Assembly: GCA_029945665.1 (NCBI GenBank)
Contig: JAQSCZ010000109.1
Location: 1-64,000, forward strand
DNA: 64,000 bases
Origin: a bacterium
GTDB lineage: Bacteria; Bacteroidota; Bacteroidia; NS11-12g; UBA955
Direction: 5' to 3'
Position 1 is the first letter of the stretch. Every line of letters starts with the position of its first letter. The translations under genes and the position numbers were made by a program. Shown here piece after piece: positions 47,017-55,486 of the stretch. Below the pieces are notes generated by a model. The model saw nothing but the letters and a program-made list of their open reading frames with translations. It had not been told where the DNA came from and did no database searches.

Positions 47017-47568
47017 ATGAACACAGCACACTTAATACCAATTTCTTTCGATTTTATGTTGCAAAAAGAAATATCCGCAATGAAAGGTTTGGCAATGCAA
47101 TTAACCAAAAATTCGGATGATGCGGATGATTTGGTTCAGGAGACGATTCTTAAGGCTTTGCGTTACCAAGGTAAGTTTACCGAAGGCACAAATTTCAGAG
47201 GTTGGTTATTAACCATTCTAAAAAATAGCTTTATAAACAACTATCGCAGAATGGTGAAGCGCAATACATTCTTAGATGCAACTGACAATACCTTCTTCTT
47301 AGATATCCCTTCTCACAGAACAGAAAATCAAGCAGAACTAAAGTTTATAAGAAAAGATTTAGAAGCTGCTATTACCTCATTGCCAACTGAACTCAAAGTA
47401 ACTTTCATGTTAAATGTTGAAGGATTTAAATACCATGAAATTGCTGAAGAACTAAATATTCCAATTGGAACTGTTAAAACCCGTATATTCGTTGCACGCA
47501 GAATACTCCGCAAAAAACTTTATGTTTATGGCGAAGAATACGGTTTCAACAAATCAATAAATGAATAG
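47017..47568 (+). CDS. ECF-type RNA polymerase sigma factor (carotenoid-linked)
   Basis: 183-residue sigma-70 family factor. Region 2 contains DDADDLVQETILKALR and FRGWLLTILKNSFINNYRR. Region 4 contains KYHEIAEELNIPIGTVKTRIFVARR, a helix-turn-helix. No anti-sigma gene is adjacent. It overlaps the lycopene cyclase gene by 8 bp, so it probably serves this pathway, possibly under light or stress control. Confidence 0.92.
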   Translation: MNTAHLIPISFDFMLQKEISAMKGLAMQLTKNSDDADDLVQETILKALRYQGKFTEGTNFRGWLLTILKNSFINNYRRMVKRNTFLDATDNTFFLDIPSHRTENQAELKFIRKDLEAAITSLPTELKVTFMLNVEGFKYHEIAEELNIPIGTVKTRIFVARRILRKKLYVYGEEYGFNKSINE

Positions 47569-48271
47569 TTTATATCTTTGGATTAATATACTCACGCTGC
47601 TTTTTCCCTTGCTACTTTCTTTTGATAAAAAAGTAGCTTTTTACAAACGTTGGAAATATCTCTTTCCCGCCATTGCTCTAACCGCCACTTTCTTTTTAAT
47701 TTGGGATGAATGGTTTACTCAAATGCATATTTGGGGCTTTAATGCCAAATATTTGTTGGGATATTATATTGGCAATTTGCCGATAGAAGAAATCATTTTC
47801 TTTTTTACAGTGCCCTATGCTTGTATCTTTATTTTCGAGGTAATTAAAGCTTATGTAAAACACAGTGAATTATTCGAAGATTTACACCGTTGGTTTACCA
47901 TGTTGTTTTTTGGTATAGCAATAACCTTACTTTATTGGTACACCGATAAACTGTATACTGCCATCACTTGTATTATTCTTTCTTTGATTCTAGGCACACA
48001 TTTAATTGTGATAAGAAGACGCTACATGAGTTGGTTTTATTTTGCCTTCCTAGTCTCCATTATTCCCATGTTAATTGTCAATGGCTTGCTTACTGCCAAA
48101 CCTGTGGTTTATTACGACACAACGCAACAAATTGACCTAAGGTTAGGCACCATACCTGTTGAAGATTTTATTTACAACCTCACCATGCTTACCATGTGTA
48201 TCGGCTTATATCAATGGTTTATGCGTCTTGGTCTCCGACGCCAGTTACGCCACCAGAAACAATCATCTTAA
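47561..48271 (+). CDS. Lycopene cyclase (CrtYcd-type)
   Basis: 236-residue membrane protein with two lycopene cyclase repeats. Each holds the P-x-E-E/D motif: LPIEEIIFFFTVPY (about 73-86) and IPVEDFIYN (about 200-208). It has six or seven helices. The enzyme turns lycopene into beta-carotene. No crtB, crtI or crtZ is in the window, so the remaining pathway must lie elsewhere. Coupled to the sigma factor upstream; its 3' end overlaps the convergent DUF502 gene by 53 bp. Confidence 0.88.
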   Translation: MNSLYLWINILTLLFPLLLSFDKKVAFYKRWKYLFPAIALTATFFLIWDEWFTQMHIWGFNAKYLLGYYIGNLPIEEIIFFFTVPYACIFIFEVIKAYVKHSELFEDLHRWFTMLFFGIAITLLYWYTDKLYTAITCIILSLILGTHLIVIRRRYMSWFYFAFLVSIIPMLIVNGLLTAKPVVYYDTTQQIDLRLGTIPVEDFIYNLTMLTMCIGLYQWFMRLGLRRQLRHQKQSS

Positions 48272-48815
48272 ATATTTCTGTTGAATTGGCTTGAATAGGC
48301 TTAATTTTATCATTGCGCACTATGTATAAATCGCCCATAAAACCATAGGATTTAGGAAAGTATACACCACTGTGTTCCGGCATCCCAATTTTACCCATGT
48401 CCTTGCGCGTAATAAATCCAATTTTATAGACTCCTTCTGCTCCCATTTCAACAATTACTGGTTCAGAAAACTTCTTTTTTTCACCAACAAAAGCTTCCAT
48501 AATATCCTTCACCGAAGAATACAAAAACTTGACTCCCGGTGTTTTTTCCATCCACTCATCAAACCAATCAATGAATGGGGTAGCTAGGTAACTTGACCCT
48601 ATCCAACCAACGAATAAAATAACAGACACGATGATTAGAATCCCCAATCCTGGAATATGTTCCTTTCCAATAAGGTTATCGATAGATTGAAAAAACCAAG
48701 CAATCATGAAATAGGTAGCTATCAAAGGAATACTAATTAACAGGCCCTTCAAAAAATAATTGACAATCCGATTGGCCATCCTTTTTCTGCGAAATGTAGT
48801 ATTAAATTTGTTCAT
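48219..48815 (-). CDS. DUF502 family membrane protein
   Basis: 198 residues with two membrane helices (about 19-43 and 60-80). The conserved DUF502 region follows (KTPGVKFLYSSVKDIMEAF, GVYFPKSYGFMGDLYIV, MKIVSGG-like end). Function unknown. Overlaps purD by 14 bp at its start and the lycopene cyclase gene at its end. Confidence 0.88.
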   Translation of the reverse strand: MNKFNTTFRRKRMANRIVNYFLKGLLISIPLIATYFMIAWFFQSIDNLIGKEHIPGLGILIIVSVILFVGWIGSSYLATPFIDWFDEWMEKTPGVKFLYSSVKDIMEAFVGEKKKFSEPVIVEMGAEGVYKIGFITRKDMGKIGMPEHSGVYFPKSYGFMGDLYIVRNDKIKPIQANSTEIFKMIVSGGVTGVGDQDA

Positions 48816-50091
48816 TGTATTGCATTAAATCTTGTGCGATATCCTTGCGATAATATTTATTTTGATATTGAATTTTTTCTGCATTCTGCATCGATTTTTG
48901 AATCGCCTCTTTCATATTTTTCCCTGTAGAAGTTATCGCTAATACTCGACCACCATTGGTGCGCAAAATACCGTTTTCTATTTTTGTTCCCCCGTGATAA
49001 ATAGTGCTATCTTCAATTGTATCGGCACCACTTATTTCGAATCCTTTTTCAAAATGCTCGGGATAACCGCCCGAAACCAATACAACTGTTGTTGCAGTCT
49101 CTGAACTAATTTGCATCTTGATATTCTTCAAATCACCTGTGCAGGTTGCTTTCAGCATTTCTAGTAAATCATTTTCTACTCGGTGCAATACCACTTCAGT
49201 TTCTGGATCGCCCATCCTGCAATTGTATTCAATTACAAAAGGCTCATTACCCACTTTCATTAAGCCTATAAAAATAAAACCACAATAGTCAATTCCCTCT
49301 GCCTTCAGGCCATTCACTGTTGGTATAATAACTTTCGATTCTACTTTATTTAAGAACTCGGCATTTGCAAAAGGAACAGGCGAAACTGCACCCATGCCAC
49401 CAGTATTCAAACCAGTATCGCCTTCGCCAATTCTTTTATAATCTTTTGCTTCTGGCAATATCACATAACTTGTCCCATCACACAAAACGAAACAACTCAT
49501 TTCTATACCAGCCAAAAACTCTTCTATAACAACTTTATCACTGGCCTTGCCAAATTTTCCGTTTAACATGTCAGCTAAACTTGCTTGCGCTTCTTTTAGA
49601 TCATCAATAATCAAAACACCTTTACCGGCAGCCAATCCATCTGCTTTTAAAACAAAAGGTGGTTTTAAAGTTGTTAAAAAAGCTTGCCCTTCTGCAATAC
49701 TTGCATTGGTAAAGGTTTGATAGGCGGCAGTTGGTACCCCATATTTCTGCATAAATATTTTAGAGAAATCTTTACTCCCTTCTATCATGGCACCTGCTTT
49801 TGAAGGACCAGCCACCAAAATATGATTCAACCGCACATCCGATTTTATAAAATCGGTAATACCTGCTACCAATGAATCTTCGCCACCTGGCAAAATCAAA
49901 TCGATTTTTTTATCTACACAAATTGATTTAATACTTTCAAAATCGGTAACCGCTGCATTAATATTTTCGCCACATTGCGCAGTCCCTGCATTTCCCGGTG
50001 CAATAAACAAATTATCACACAATGGACTTGCACTTATTTTTTTTGCAAACACATGCTCACGACCACCACTTCCTAGAATCAAAATATTCAT
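48802..50091 (-). CDS. purD: Phosphoribosylamine-glycine ligase
   Basis: 429-residue ATP-grasp enzyme of purine synthesis. N-terminal MNILILGSGGREHVFAKKI, ATP-grasp signatures PFVLKADGLAAGKGVLI and YNCRMGDPETEVVL, and C-terminal GGRVLAITSTG. Normal length. A -7 box (TAAATTTG, 50103-50096) lies four bases before the ATG. Confidence 0.97.
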   Translation of the reverse strand: MNILILGSGGREHVFAKKISASPLCDNLFIAPGNAGTAQCGENINAAVTDFESIKSICVDKKIDLILPGGEDSLVAGITDFIKSDVRLNHILVAGPSKAGAMIEGSKDFSKIFMQKYGVPTAAYQTFTNASIAEGQAFLTTLKPPFVLKADGLAAGKGVLIIDDLKEAQASLADMLNGKFGKASDKVVIEEFLAGIEMSCFVLCDGTSYVILPEAKDYKRIGEGDTGLNTGGMGAVSPVPFANAEFLNKVESKVIIPTVNGLKAEGIDYCGFIFIGLMKVGNEPFVIEYNCRMGDPETEVVLHRVENDLLEMLKATCTGDLKNIKMQISSETATTVVLVSGGYPEHFEKGFEISGADTIEDSTIYHGGTKIENGILRTNGGRVLAITSTGKNMKEAIQKSMQNAEKIQYQNKYYRKDIAQDLMQYNEQI

Positions 50092-50095
50092 GTTG

Positions 50096-50103
50096 CAAAT
50101 TTA
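50096..50103 (-). promoter_or_regulatory. -7 box abutting purD
   Basis: TAAATTTG on the minus strand, then CAAC and the ATG at 50091: near-leaderless. Upstream, 50177-50197 holds three tandem copies of AGTTGGC. Confidence 0.5.
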
Positions 50104-50285
50104 ACCCTTTAAAGAGACAAAAAATTTAAAGTATTGAACAGAAATTCAACGGAGGGGAGGTAGTTGGCAATAAAATAGTTGGCAGTTGGCAGTTGGCAGT
50201 TTGTCAATTGTCAATGTCTAAATATGGTTGACCGTTTTTTATATTCTTTTAAATTCCCTTGAAAAAACAATTGTCAACAGTTTCT

Positions 50286-52694
50286 TTAATGATTCACTAG
50301 AATCTTTTGAACCACCATATCTCCATTTGCAGAAAAGATATACAGATAATATATACCACTATCCAACGTACTTACATCAACTTGTGTAGAGGCTTCAAGC
50401 TCATTTTGCACCCACGCTTTTTGCAACACCACTTTGCCACTTAAGTCGGCTATTGAAATGGTTAGAGGCACTATGCTTGTAAACTTAACAGCTATGTTCA
50501 ACTGGGTATTAGCAGGATTCGGATAGATGGAAGCACTGCTAATATGTTCCTTGTGTTGTTTGCAAACATCGGTGTATTTACAAGGCAAAGAAATGACTGA
50601 ATCGGAAGGAATAACAGCTGCTTTTAATTCTTTTTGTATGGCTTCACTTTCTTGCTTAGGTAACAATTTTAAAAATGCTGGAGTGGCAGCATACCATAAC
50701 AAGTAATCGGGACGGGCAGATTTTTCAACCATATCAATTACATTATAACTTCTACCTGTTTTTACTAAAACTGGAATTAAATGATTAAAATCTAAAGACT
50801 TTTCACTCGTATCATTTGAGAATTTAATATAAGTATTCTTTCCTAAATCATCTGTAATATATTCGGGCAAAATACTTCTTGAAAATACCAAATCAACATT
50901 TCCTGATTCAATGCTAGTGCCATTTTTGGTAAGTGTCAAAATAGTTGCATGCAATTTTTCAGTCGTTTGGATTTGTGAAGGTACTTTTGTATCTATTTTT
51001 ACAAAAAATCTCAGATTATTGTCTACAACTCGGTACCCTAACTGTTCCGATTGAATTAATGAACCTGGCAAAGGATTTATTTTATCAAACTGGGCTTTAG
51101 GTGCGTAGTAAATATCCTTTAAATCGGGCATGGGCAAAGCCGCAGTAGATATTTGGGCCGACTGAAAGAGCAGTTTGTTTTTAGCACTGTCTTGCATTAT
51201 GGTATTGGCAATAGCAAGTTGTTTATGATCTAAACAATTTAAAAAGCGAGGGGTGTTTTCGTACCAATAATATTGGACTTGTGAAAGTGGTCCGAAATTC
51301 ACCCTAACAGGGGTTAACATATGTTTTTGATTGAGGAAGGCTTGTAAATTATTCTCATCATCATTGCTACTTGCCCGCAGATACTCCAAATCATGTTCAT
51401 TGCTTAGGGAGTCGCTTACAAATAAAGGAATAGGTAGTTTGTATTTGTTTTTTACTTCATCGTAATAAGCAGCCGATGGGCAATCCGAAATGATATTGGT
51501 GGTAGAATCTTTTACATAAACCTTGTAATGAAATTGACCTGACTTCAATTTTATACTTAAATTATTATTTTTTTCTGTTTTAAAACCCAGTTTGCTTAAT
51601 AAATTTTTATCTGCACTGATACTTCTCACGTCTTTCAATAAATCTACTTTTGATGCATTCCATTCAGCTAACATTTTTTTCAATAAAGCTGGATCAGCAT
51701 TTTTACTTATTTCAACTTGCTTGTATTGTCTACCCGATTTCATATCCCAAGAAAAAGTATCAGGATTCGCTTTCAGCTCTGATTGTACCCTTGCTGGCAA
51801 AAGTGATATGTAATAGTTGCTCTTAGGCAACCAAAAAATCATTTCGTTTGAATAATAAGGATGGGGTTTATCGAGTTTATTAGAGACTAAAATTGGCAAA
51901 TATTTTTTATGGTTATTATAAATTTCTAAAGTGTCTTTTAGATTTTTTCTATTTAACATACCATAGGCTTTGGTCATCCAAATATTGGTAATCAATGTTG
52001 GATATTTATCAGGATGTGCCAATACCGAAAGCGTTCCACCACTAAAAGTGGTTGAGTAACTTGACCCTTTCACTATGTATGAAAAACTAAAAGGGTTGCG
52101 TTTGCTAAGAGTTTCTTCATAAAAAATGCCTCCATCTTTGCCTACTATGCCTAGCCTGTATAATTCTTCGTTACTTAACCTTAAAAAGGAATTGTTTTTC
52201 ACCATTAATTTTTCTTCAACTTTAACGCTTGGTAATTTTAAAGTATCGATTGGTTGTGGCAAAGTGATATTGGCATTTTCAAACAATTGTTCAAGATTTG
52301 AATTTGGCAACTCTTCTACTTTAATCTCATTTTCTAAAATCGGTTTTTGAAAGAAAGGAGGTTCATTTATTCTTTCATTTACTTCAATATTTTTAAAAGT
52401 ATTTTCTTTTACTTCATCAAATACTAATTCTGTATTTTTAGGTTCTTCTTTTGGTGTTGTTATTATTTGCGGTGCTGCAAGCACAGGTGTTTTAGTTGTT
52501 GGTGTTGCAAGTAAATAGGCAACGACAGCTATTATTGAAAGACTTCCCATTATGATACTAATTTTTTTGATTGAATATTTTTTACCAACTTTAATATTTT
52601 GCAATTGATGCTCTACCTCCTGAACGGTTTTCAATTCAGGCAGACCTTTTTCAAATTGTTCAAACAGCGATTGTAAGGTTTTATCTTGATCCAT
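50286..52694 (-). CDS. Sigma-linked membrane protein: cytoplasmic segment, TM, three repeats, T9SS type A domain
   Basis: 802 residues. Residues 1-44 are charged and would be cytoplasmic; 45-64 is a single membrane helix (ISIIMGSLSIIAVVAYLLA). The 80-160 linker is proline/glutamate-rich. Then come three related blocks (about 178-306, 365-500, 549-691). Each holds an LG...NNL-like start, an LP-I/V-LV strand and a W-x2-T/S-P-x-FL-x-LP-like end (FWLPKSNYYISLLP, YWYENTPRFLNCL, LWYAATPAFLKLLP). The end (about 722-802, SIYPNPANTQLN) is a T9SS type A domain. It overlaps the upstream ECF sigma gene by 14 bp, which suggests an anti-sigma role. I do not recognise the repeat family. Confidence 0.75.
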   Translation of the reverse strand: MDQDKTLQSLFEQFEKGLPELKTVQEVEHQLQNIKVGKKYSIKKISIIMGSLSIIAVVAYLLATPTTKTPVLAAPQIITTPKEEPKNTELVFDEVKENTFKNIEVNERINEPPFFQKPILENEIKVEELPNSNLEQLFENANITLPQPIDTLKLPSVKVEEKLMVKNNSFLRLSNEELYRLGIVGKDGGIFYEETLSKRNPFSFSYIVKGSSYSTTFSGGTLSVLAHPDKYPTLITNIWMTKAYGMLNRKNLKDTLEIYNNHKKYLPILVSNKLDKPHPYYSNEMIFWLPKSNYYISLLPARVQSELKANPDTFSWDMKSGRQYKQVEISKNADPALLKKMLAEWNASKVDLLKDVRSISADKNLLSKLGFKTEKNNNLSIKLKSGQFHYKVYVKDSTTNIISDCPSAAYYDEVKNKYKLPIPLFVSDSLSNEHDLEYLRASSNDDENNLQAFLNQKHMLTPVRVNFGPLSQVQYYWYENTPRFLNCLDHKQLAIANTIMQDSAKNKLLFQSAQISTAALPMPDLKDIYYAPKAQFDKINPLPGSLIQSEQLGYRVVDNNLRFFVKIDTKVPSQIQTTEKLHATILTLTKNGTSIESGNVDLVFSRSILPEYITDDLGKNTYIKFSNDTSEKSLDFNHLIPVLVKTGRSYNVIDMVEKSARPDYLLWYAATPAFLKLLPKQESEAIQKELKAAVIPSDSVISLPCKYTDVCKQHKEHISSASIYPNPANTQLNIAVKFTSIVPLTISIADLSGKVVLQKAWVQNELEASTQVDVSTLDSGIYYLYIFSANGDMVVQKILVNH

Positions 52695-53223
52695 ATTTGA
52701 GGCTTGTGTTTTCTTTAGTAGTTTCAGGGTTCAACAGTGCTTTTAATTTTTCACGTCCGCGCAGTAAGCGGGTTTTAATCGTATTATCATTCGTGTTTTG
52801 TATCTCGGCAATTTCTTTAATACTGAAGCCTTGCAATTCGAACAACACAATGGCATCTCTCATTTCAGTATTTAGTTTTTGCAACGCTTTGTGCAGGTAA
52901 TAATAATCTGCCGTTATTTCTGCAGTATGCTGTTGATCCTTTATATACAAAAGCGCCTCCGCTGCCACAAATATTTTAGTACTCATTTTTCTTCTTTCAT
53001 TATTGGTAATGCGTGAGGCAATGCCGAATAAAAAATATTTGAATTTATCTTCTACTTTTAATCTTTCAAATTTGGTAAATGCAATTTCAATTGTAGCCGA
53101 CATCAAGTCGCTAGCATCGTCTCTGTTATTTGTCAAAGCAATGCAATAGGCATTTAATTGCTTGTGACATTGTTCATACAACAACATAAAGCGCTCCTTT
53201 TTATTTTGTTCTGCTTGCTTCAA
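52681..53223 (-). CDS. ECF-type RNA polymerase sigma factor
   Basis: 180 residues. Region 2: NAYCIALTNNRDDASDLMSATI, KFKYFLFGIASRITNN. Region 4: FELQGFSIKEIAEIQNTND, TIKTRLLRGREKLK. The start is the TTG at 53223; no ATG sits nearby upstream, and the first internal Met is residue 13. It overlaps the three-repeat membrane protein, its presumed regulator. The upstream gap 53224-53535 (312 bp) is AT-rich and holds a -7 box for the YjbR gene only. Confidence 0.9.
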   Translation of the reverse strand: MKQAEQNKKERFMLLYEQCHKQLNAYCIALTNNRDDASDLMSATIEIAFTKFERLKVEDKFKYFLFGIASRITNNERRKMSTKIFVAAEALLYIKDQQHTAEITADYYYLHKALQKLNTEMRDAIVLFELQGFSIKEIAEIQNTNDNTIKTRLLRGREKLKALLNPETTKENTSLKYGSR

Positions 53224-53510
53224 TACTGAATTGGGTACCCTTAATTAGTGTAACGAAAGTATCAAAAGTTTCATGGAATCTAAAAATATTTGAAAAGCAC
53301 TTCATTTTTCTCAAAAAATATTTTCATTCTAAGTCTACTAAAAAATAACCTAATCTATTCGCAATTCCTTTTTTACGCAGTAAAAATAACTTTTAAGCAC
53401 TTCTTCAAATCAATCTTTCATTTAGTGAAATTGAATTCAGTAAACCCTTTTATTTTTACTTAAACCTATAAAAAAACTTATATCACTTATGCGGTTAAAA
53501 TTTTTCTTTT

Positions 53511-53518
53511 TATGTTTG
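53511..53518 (+). promoter_or_regulatory. -7 box for the YjbR gene
   Basis: TATGTTTG (TAnnTTTG), 17 bases before the ATG at 53536. Confidence 0.5.
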
Positions 53519-53535
53519 TAAGGAAAATCTATTGA

Positions 53536-53883
53536 ATGAACATTGAACAATACAGAGAATACTGCTTAAGCAAACCCGGCACTTCCGAAGATTTGCCTTT
53601 TGGACCAGATACCCTCGTAATGAAAGTGGGTGGCAAATTATTTGCACTTTGCAATATCGACCATTTCGTAAGCATCAATCTAAAGTGCGACCCAGAAAAG
53701 GCAGTTATTTTACGCGAACAACATGAACAAATTATTCCAGGCTGGCATATGAATAAGAAACATTGGAACACTGTTGTTATAGACGGCTTATCAGAAAAAT
53801 TAATTCTAGAATTGATCGACCACAGTTACGAATTGGTAAGAAATAGTTTGCCAAGAAAAATAAAAGCCGAATTGGATTTATAA
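53536..53883 (+). CDS. MmcQ/YjbR family DNA-binding protein
   Basis: 115 residues: EEYCLSKPG-like opening (YREYCLSKPGTSEDLPFG), VMKVGGKLFAL, INLKCDPEKA, HMNKKHWNTV and DHSYELVRNSLP, all typical of MmcQ/YjbR (CyaY-like fold). Function poorly known. Its 3' 100 bp are duplicated at 54672-54772 beyond the toxin-antitoxin genes. Confidence 0.9.
   Translation: MNIEQYREYCLSKPGTSEDLPFGPDTLVMKVGGKLFALCNIDHFVSINLKCDPEKAVILREQHEQIIPGWHMNKKHWNTVVIDGLSEKLILELIDHSYELVRNSLPRKIKAELDL
53755..53855 (+). repeat. Direct repeat: 3' part of YjbR gene (copy 1)
   Basis: Matches 54672-54772. From AGACGGCTTA onward only two or three bases differ over 75 bp; the upstream ~25 bp are less similar. The pair brackets the toxin-antitoxin genes. 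Confidence 0.85.
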
Positions 53884-53892
53884 ACAAGGCCC

Positions 53893-54312
53893 CTAAAATC
53901 CGAGCAAACTAATCACCTCTCTTGGGGTTAAAACGGGTAAAGTACTTAGCTTAAAATCTTTACTATCACGGGTTATAATCATTTCCACTTTTTTATTAGA
54001 AAGTGCGCACTGATATTGAATTGCATCTTCGAAATCTTTGAATCCAAAACGCATAGCATCACTAATTATTTTGCCGGAAACATCAATTACTTCCGTCCAT
54101 TCAAATAACTCTTCTAACATTCGCATTACTTCATTCTGAGAACCATATTGACGCATAATATAAAAAATATTATTGTATGAGACTGCAGAAACGTGAATGA
54201 CAATTTCTCGCTTTAAAGCCCTATCAAACAAACTTGCTGCATCATTCGCAAAGGGCTTTCTATCTGCCAAAAAATCAATGATTACGTTAGTATCCAGAAA
54301 AACATGCGTCAT
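53893..54312 (-). CDS. PIN-domain toxin (VapC-like)
   Basis: 139 residues. PIN acidic residues: FLDTNVIIDFL (Asp7), FKDFEDAIQY and ITRDSKDF. PIN toxins are ribonucleases. The start overlaps the antitoxin stop by 4 bp (ATGA-type coupling). The stop lies 10 bp from the YjbR stop on the other strand. Confidence 0.9.
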   Translation of the reverse strand: MTHVFLDTNVIIDFLADRKPFANDAASLFDRALKREIVIHVSAVSYNNIFYIMRQYGSQNEVMRMLEELFEWTEVIDVSGKIISDAMRFGFKDFEDAIQYQCALSNKKVEMIITRDSKDFKLSTLPVLTPREVISLLGF

Positions 54313-54557
54313 AAACGGTGCTTTTTCGAAAGTGCTTTACCCAACTCAACTTTATAATCAAAATTATCAGGCAATTGTATCGAACCCTTTAGTTTCAATA
54401 CCCGAGGTGAAATTTTTTCTTCTTTAAACTCTTTTGCTGTCAAAGACTTTAAATAATTTTCTATTAATGCCGACAAGCTTTCGCCTTTCTTTTTAGCATA
54501 TTTTTTAGCAACTGAAATAACAGAATCATCTATGGTTAGTGTCAACTTTGTATTCAT
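54309..54557 (-). CDS. Antitoxin with ribbon-helix-helix-like N-terminus
   Basis: 82 residues: KLTLTIDDSVISVAKKYAKKKGESLSALIENYL is the expected beta-strand plus two helices of an RHH/DUF6364-type antitoxin. The C-terminal part (LPDNFDYKVELGKAL) should wrap the PIN toxin. First gene of the pair, with operator-like repeats and a -7 box directly upstream. Confidence 0.85.
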   Translation of the reverse strand: MNTKLTLTIDDSVISVAKKYAKKKGESLSALIENYLKSLTAKEFKEEKISPRVLKLKGSIQLPDNFDYKVELGKALSKKHRL

Positions 54558-54592
54558 TACACGTGTAAATTTAATTACAAATATACGTGTAA
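54557..54592 (-). promoter_or_regulatory. Toxin-antitoxin promoter with two operator-like sites
   Basis: TTACACGTGTAA (54557-54568) is a perfect 12-bp palindrome. A second ACGTGTAA lies at 54585-54592. Between them TATATTTG (54585-54578, minus) fits the -7 box. The spacing suggests autoregulation by the antitoxin. Confidence 0.6.
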
Positions 54593-54671
54593 TTTAGATT
54601 TTAATTGCCAATTTTAATTTATTTTACCTTATTTTTATCTTTAAAGAAATATTTCTATTCCCTATTGAAAC

Positions 54672-54772
54672 AAAAAGCATTGGAACAAGGTTCATTTAGA
54701 CGGCTTACCAGAAAAATTAATTCTAGAATTGATCGACCACAGTTACGAATTGGTACGAAATAGTTTGCCAAG
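54672..54772 (+). pseudogene. Fragment of a second YjbR gene
   Basis: About 100 bp matching the 3' region of 53536-53883, with the frame DGLPEKLILELIDHSYELV still readable. It has no start and loses its last 28 bp where a palindrome begins at 54773. Confidence 0.8.
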
Positions 54773-54804
54773 TTGTTGTGTCATCATATATGATGACACA
54801 ACAA
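54773..54804. repeat. Perfect 32-bp palindrome beside second RAYT
   Basis: Sixteen-base arm TTGTTGTGTCATCATA followed by its reverse complement with no loop. It starts exactly where the YjbR fragment ends and stops 14 bp before the transposase stop codon. Probable REP hairpin of this transposase. Confidence 0.8.
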
Positions 54805-54818
54805 ATAATCCAAATTCT

Positions 54819-55373
54819 CTATATCCTTTTTCTTTTACCCCAATTACTTGGATTCTCTTTTATATAATTCTTAACCCGGGCAAATTCGTCATAGTCTCTT
54901 ATCAAACGGTCGTAAAACCTTGGCTGCCATTGAAATTCTTCGAACCCATTTTTACCACACCAACGGTTAACCTCTGCCTTGAATTGTTGAATAATAACGG
55001 AAACTGAACCTGCAACGGGCCTCGAAAATTGATTGTTTTTGAACTCCTTTTGTACCAATATTGAATTTGAAGCTGATGGTTTCTTTAAAGTTAAATTTAG
55101 ATGCACATGATCGGGCATGACAATAAACTCATCTACCTCTGCATCGCAAAAATGCTGAGATAACTCTTGCAAGCAGGCCTGAACCCTGCTTCCAATGTCA
55201 TTGAGGAGCATTTCCTTTTCGTGATTAAGTCCAATAGAAAAACTATTATTATCAGGAGATATAATTTCACCAAAAAAATGCACTCTGTTTTTTGTATTCA
55301 TGGTAATGAAATAATCCCCAGGCGAAGAATAATCATAATTCCGAAGTCGCACATGTTTCCGTATATGAAGCAT
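54819..55373 (-). CDS. REP-associated tyrosine transposase, second type
   Basis: 184 residues from the ATG at 55373 (a longer frame to 55418 adds 15). Y1/HUH domain: DYFITMNTKNR, VMPDHVHLNL (His-x-His), the helix QFKAEVNRWC, the tyrosine-bearing WQPRFYDRLIRDYDEF and the closing YIKENPSNW. This is the ITICTKNR/IMPNHVHG-type subgroup, different from the transposase at 6956. Intact, adjacent to its palindrome. Confidence 0.9.
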   Translation of the reverse strand: MLHIRKHVRLRNYDYSSPGDYFITMNTKNRVHFFGEIISPDNNSFSIGLNHEKEMLLNDIGSRVQACLQELSQHFCDAEVDEFIVMPDHVHLNLTLKKPSASNSILVQKEFKNNQFSRPVAGSVSVIIQQFKAEVNRWCGKNGFEEFQWQPRFYDRLIRDYDEFARVKNYIKENPSNWGKRKRI

Positions 55374-55486
55374 AGTTATTAGTTTAATCAAAAATAAAAA
55401 TAAGTTTTTTATTTGCAAATTTTAGTTCCTATTTAATTTATTACAATCTTTTGAAACAAAAACCAATCACCACTTGTCATAGTAAC

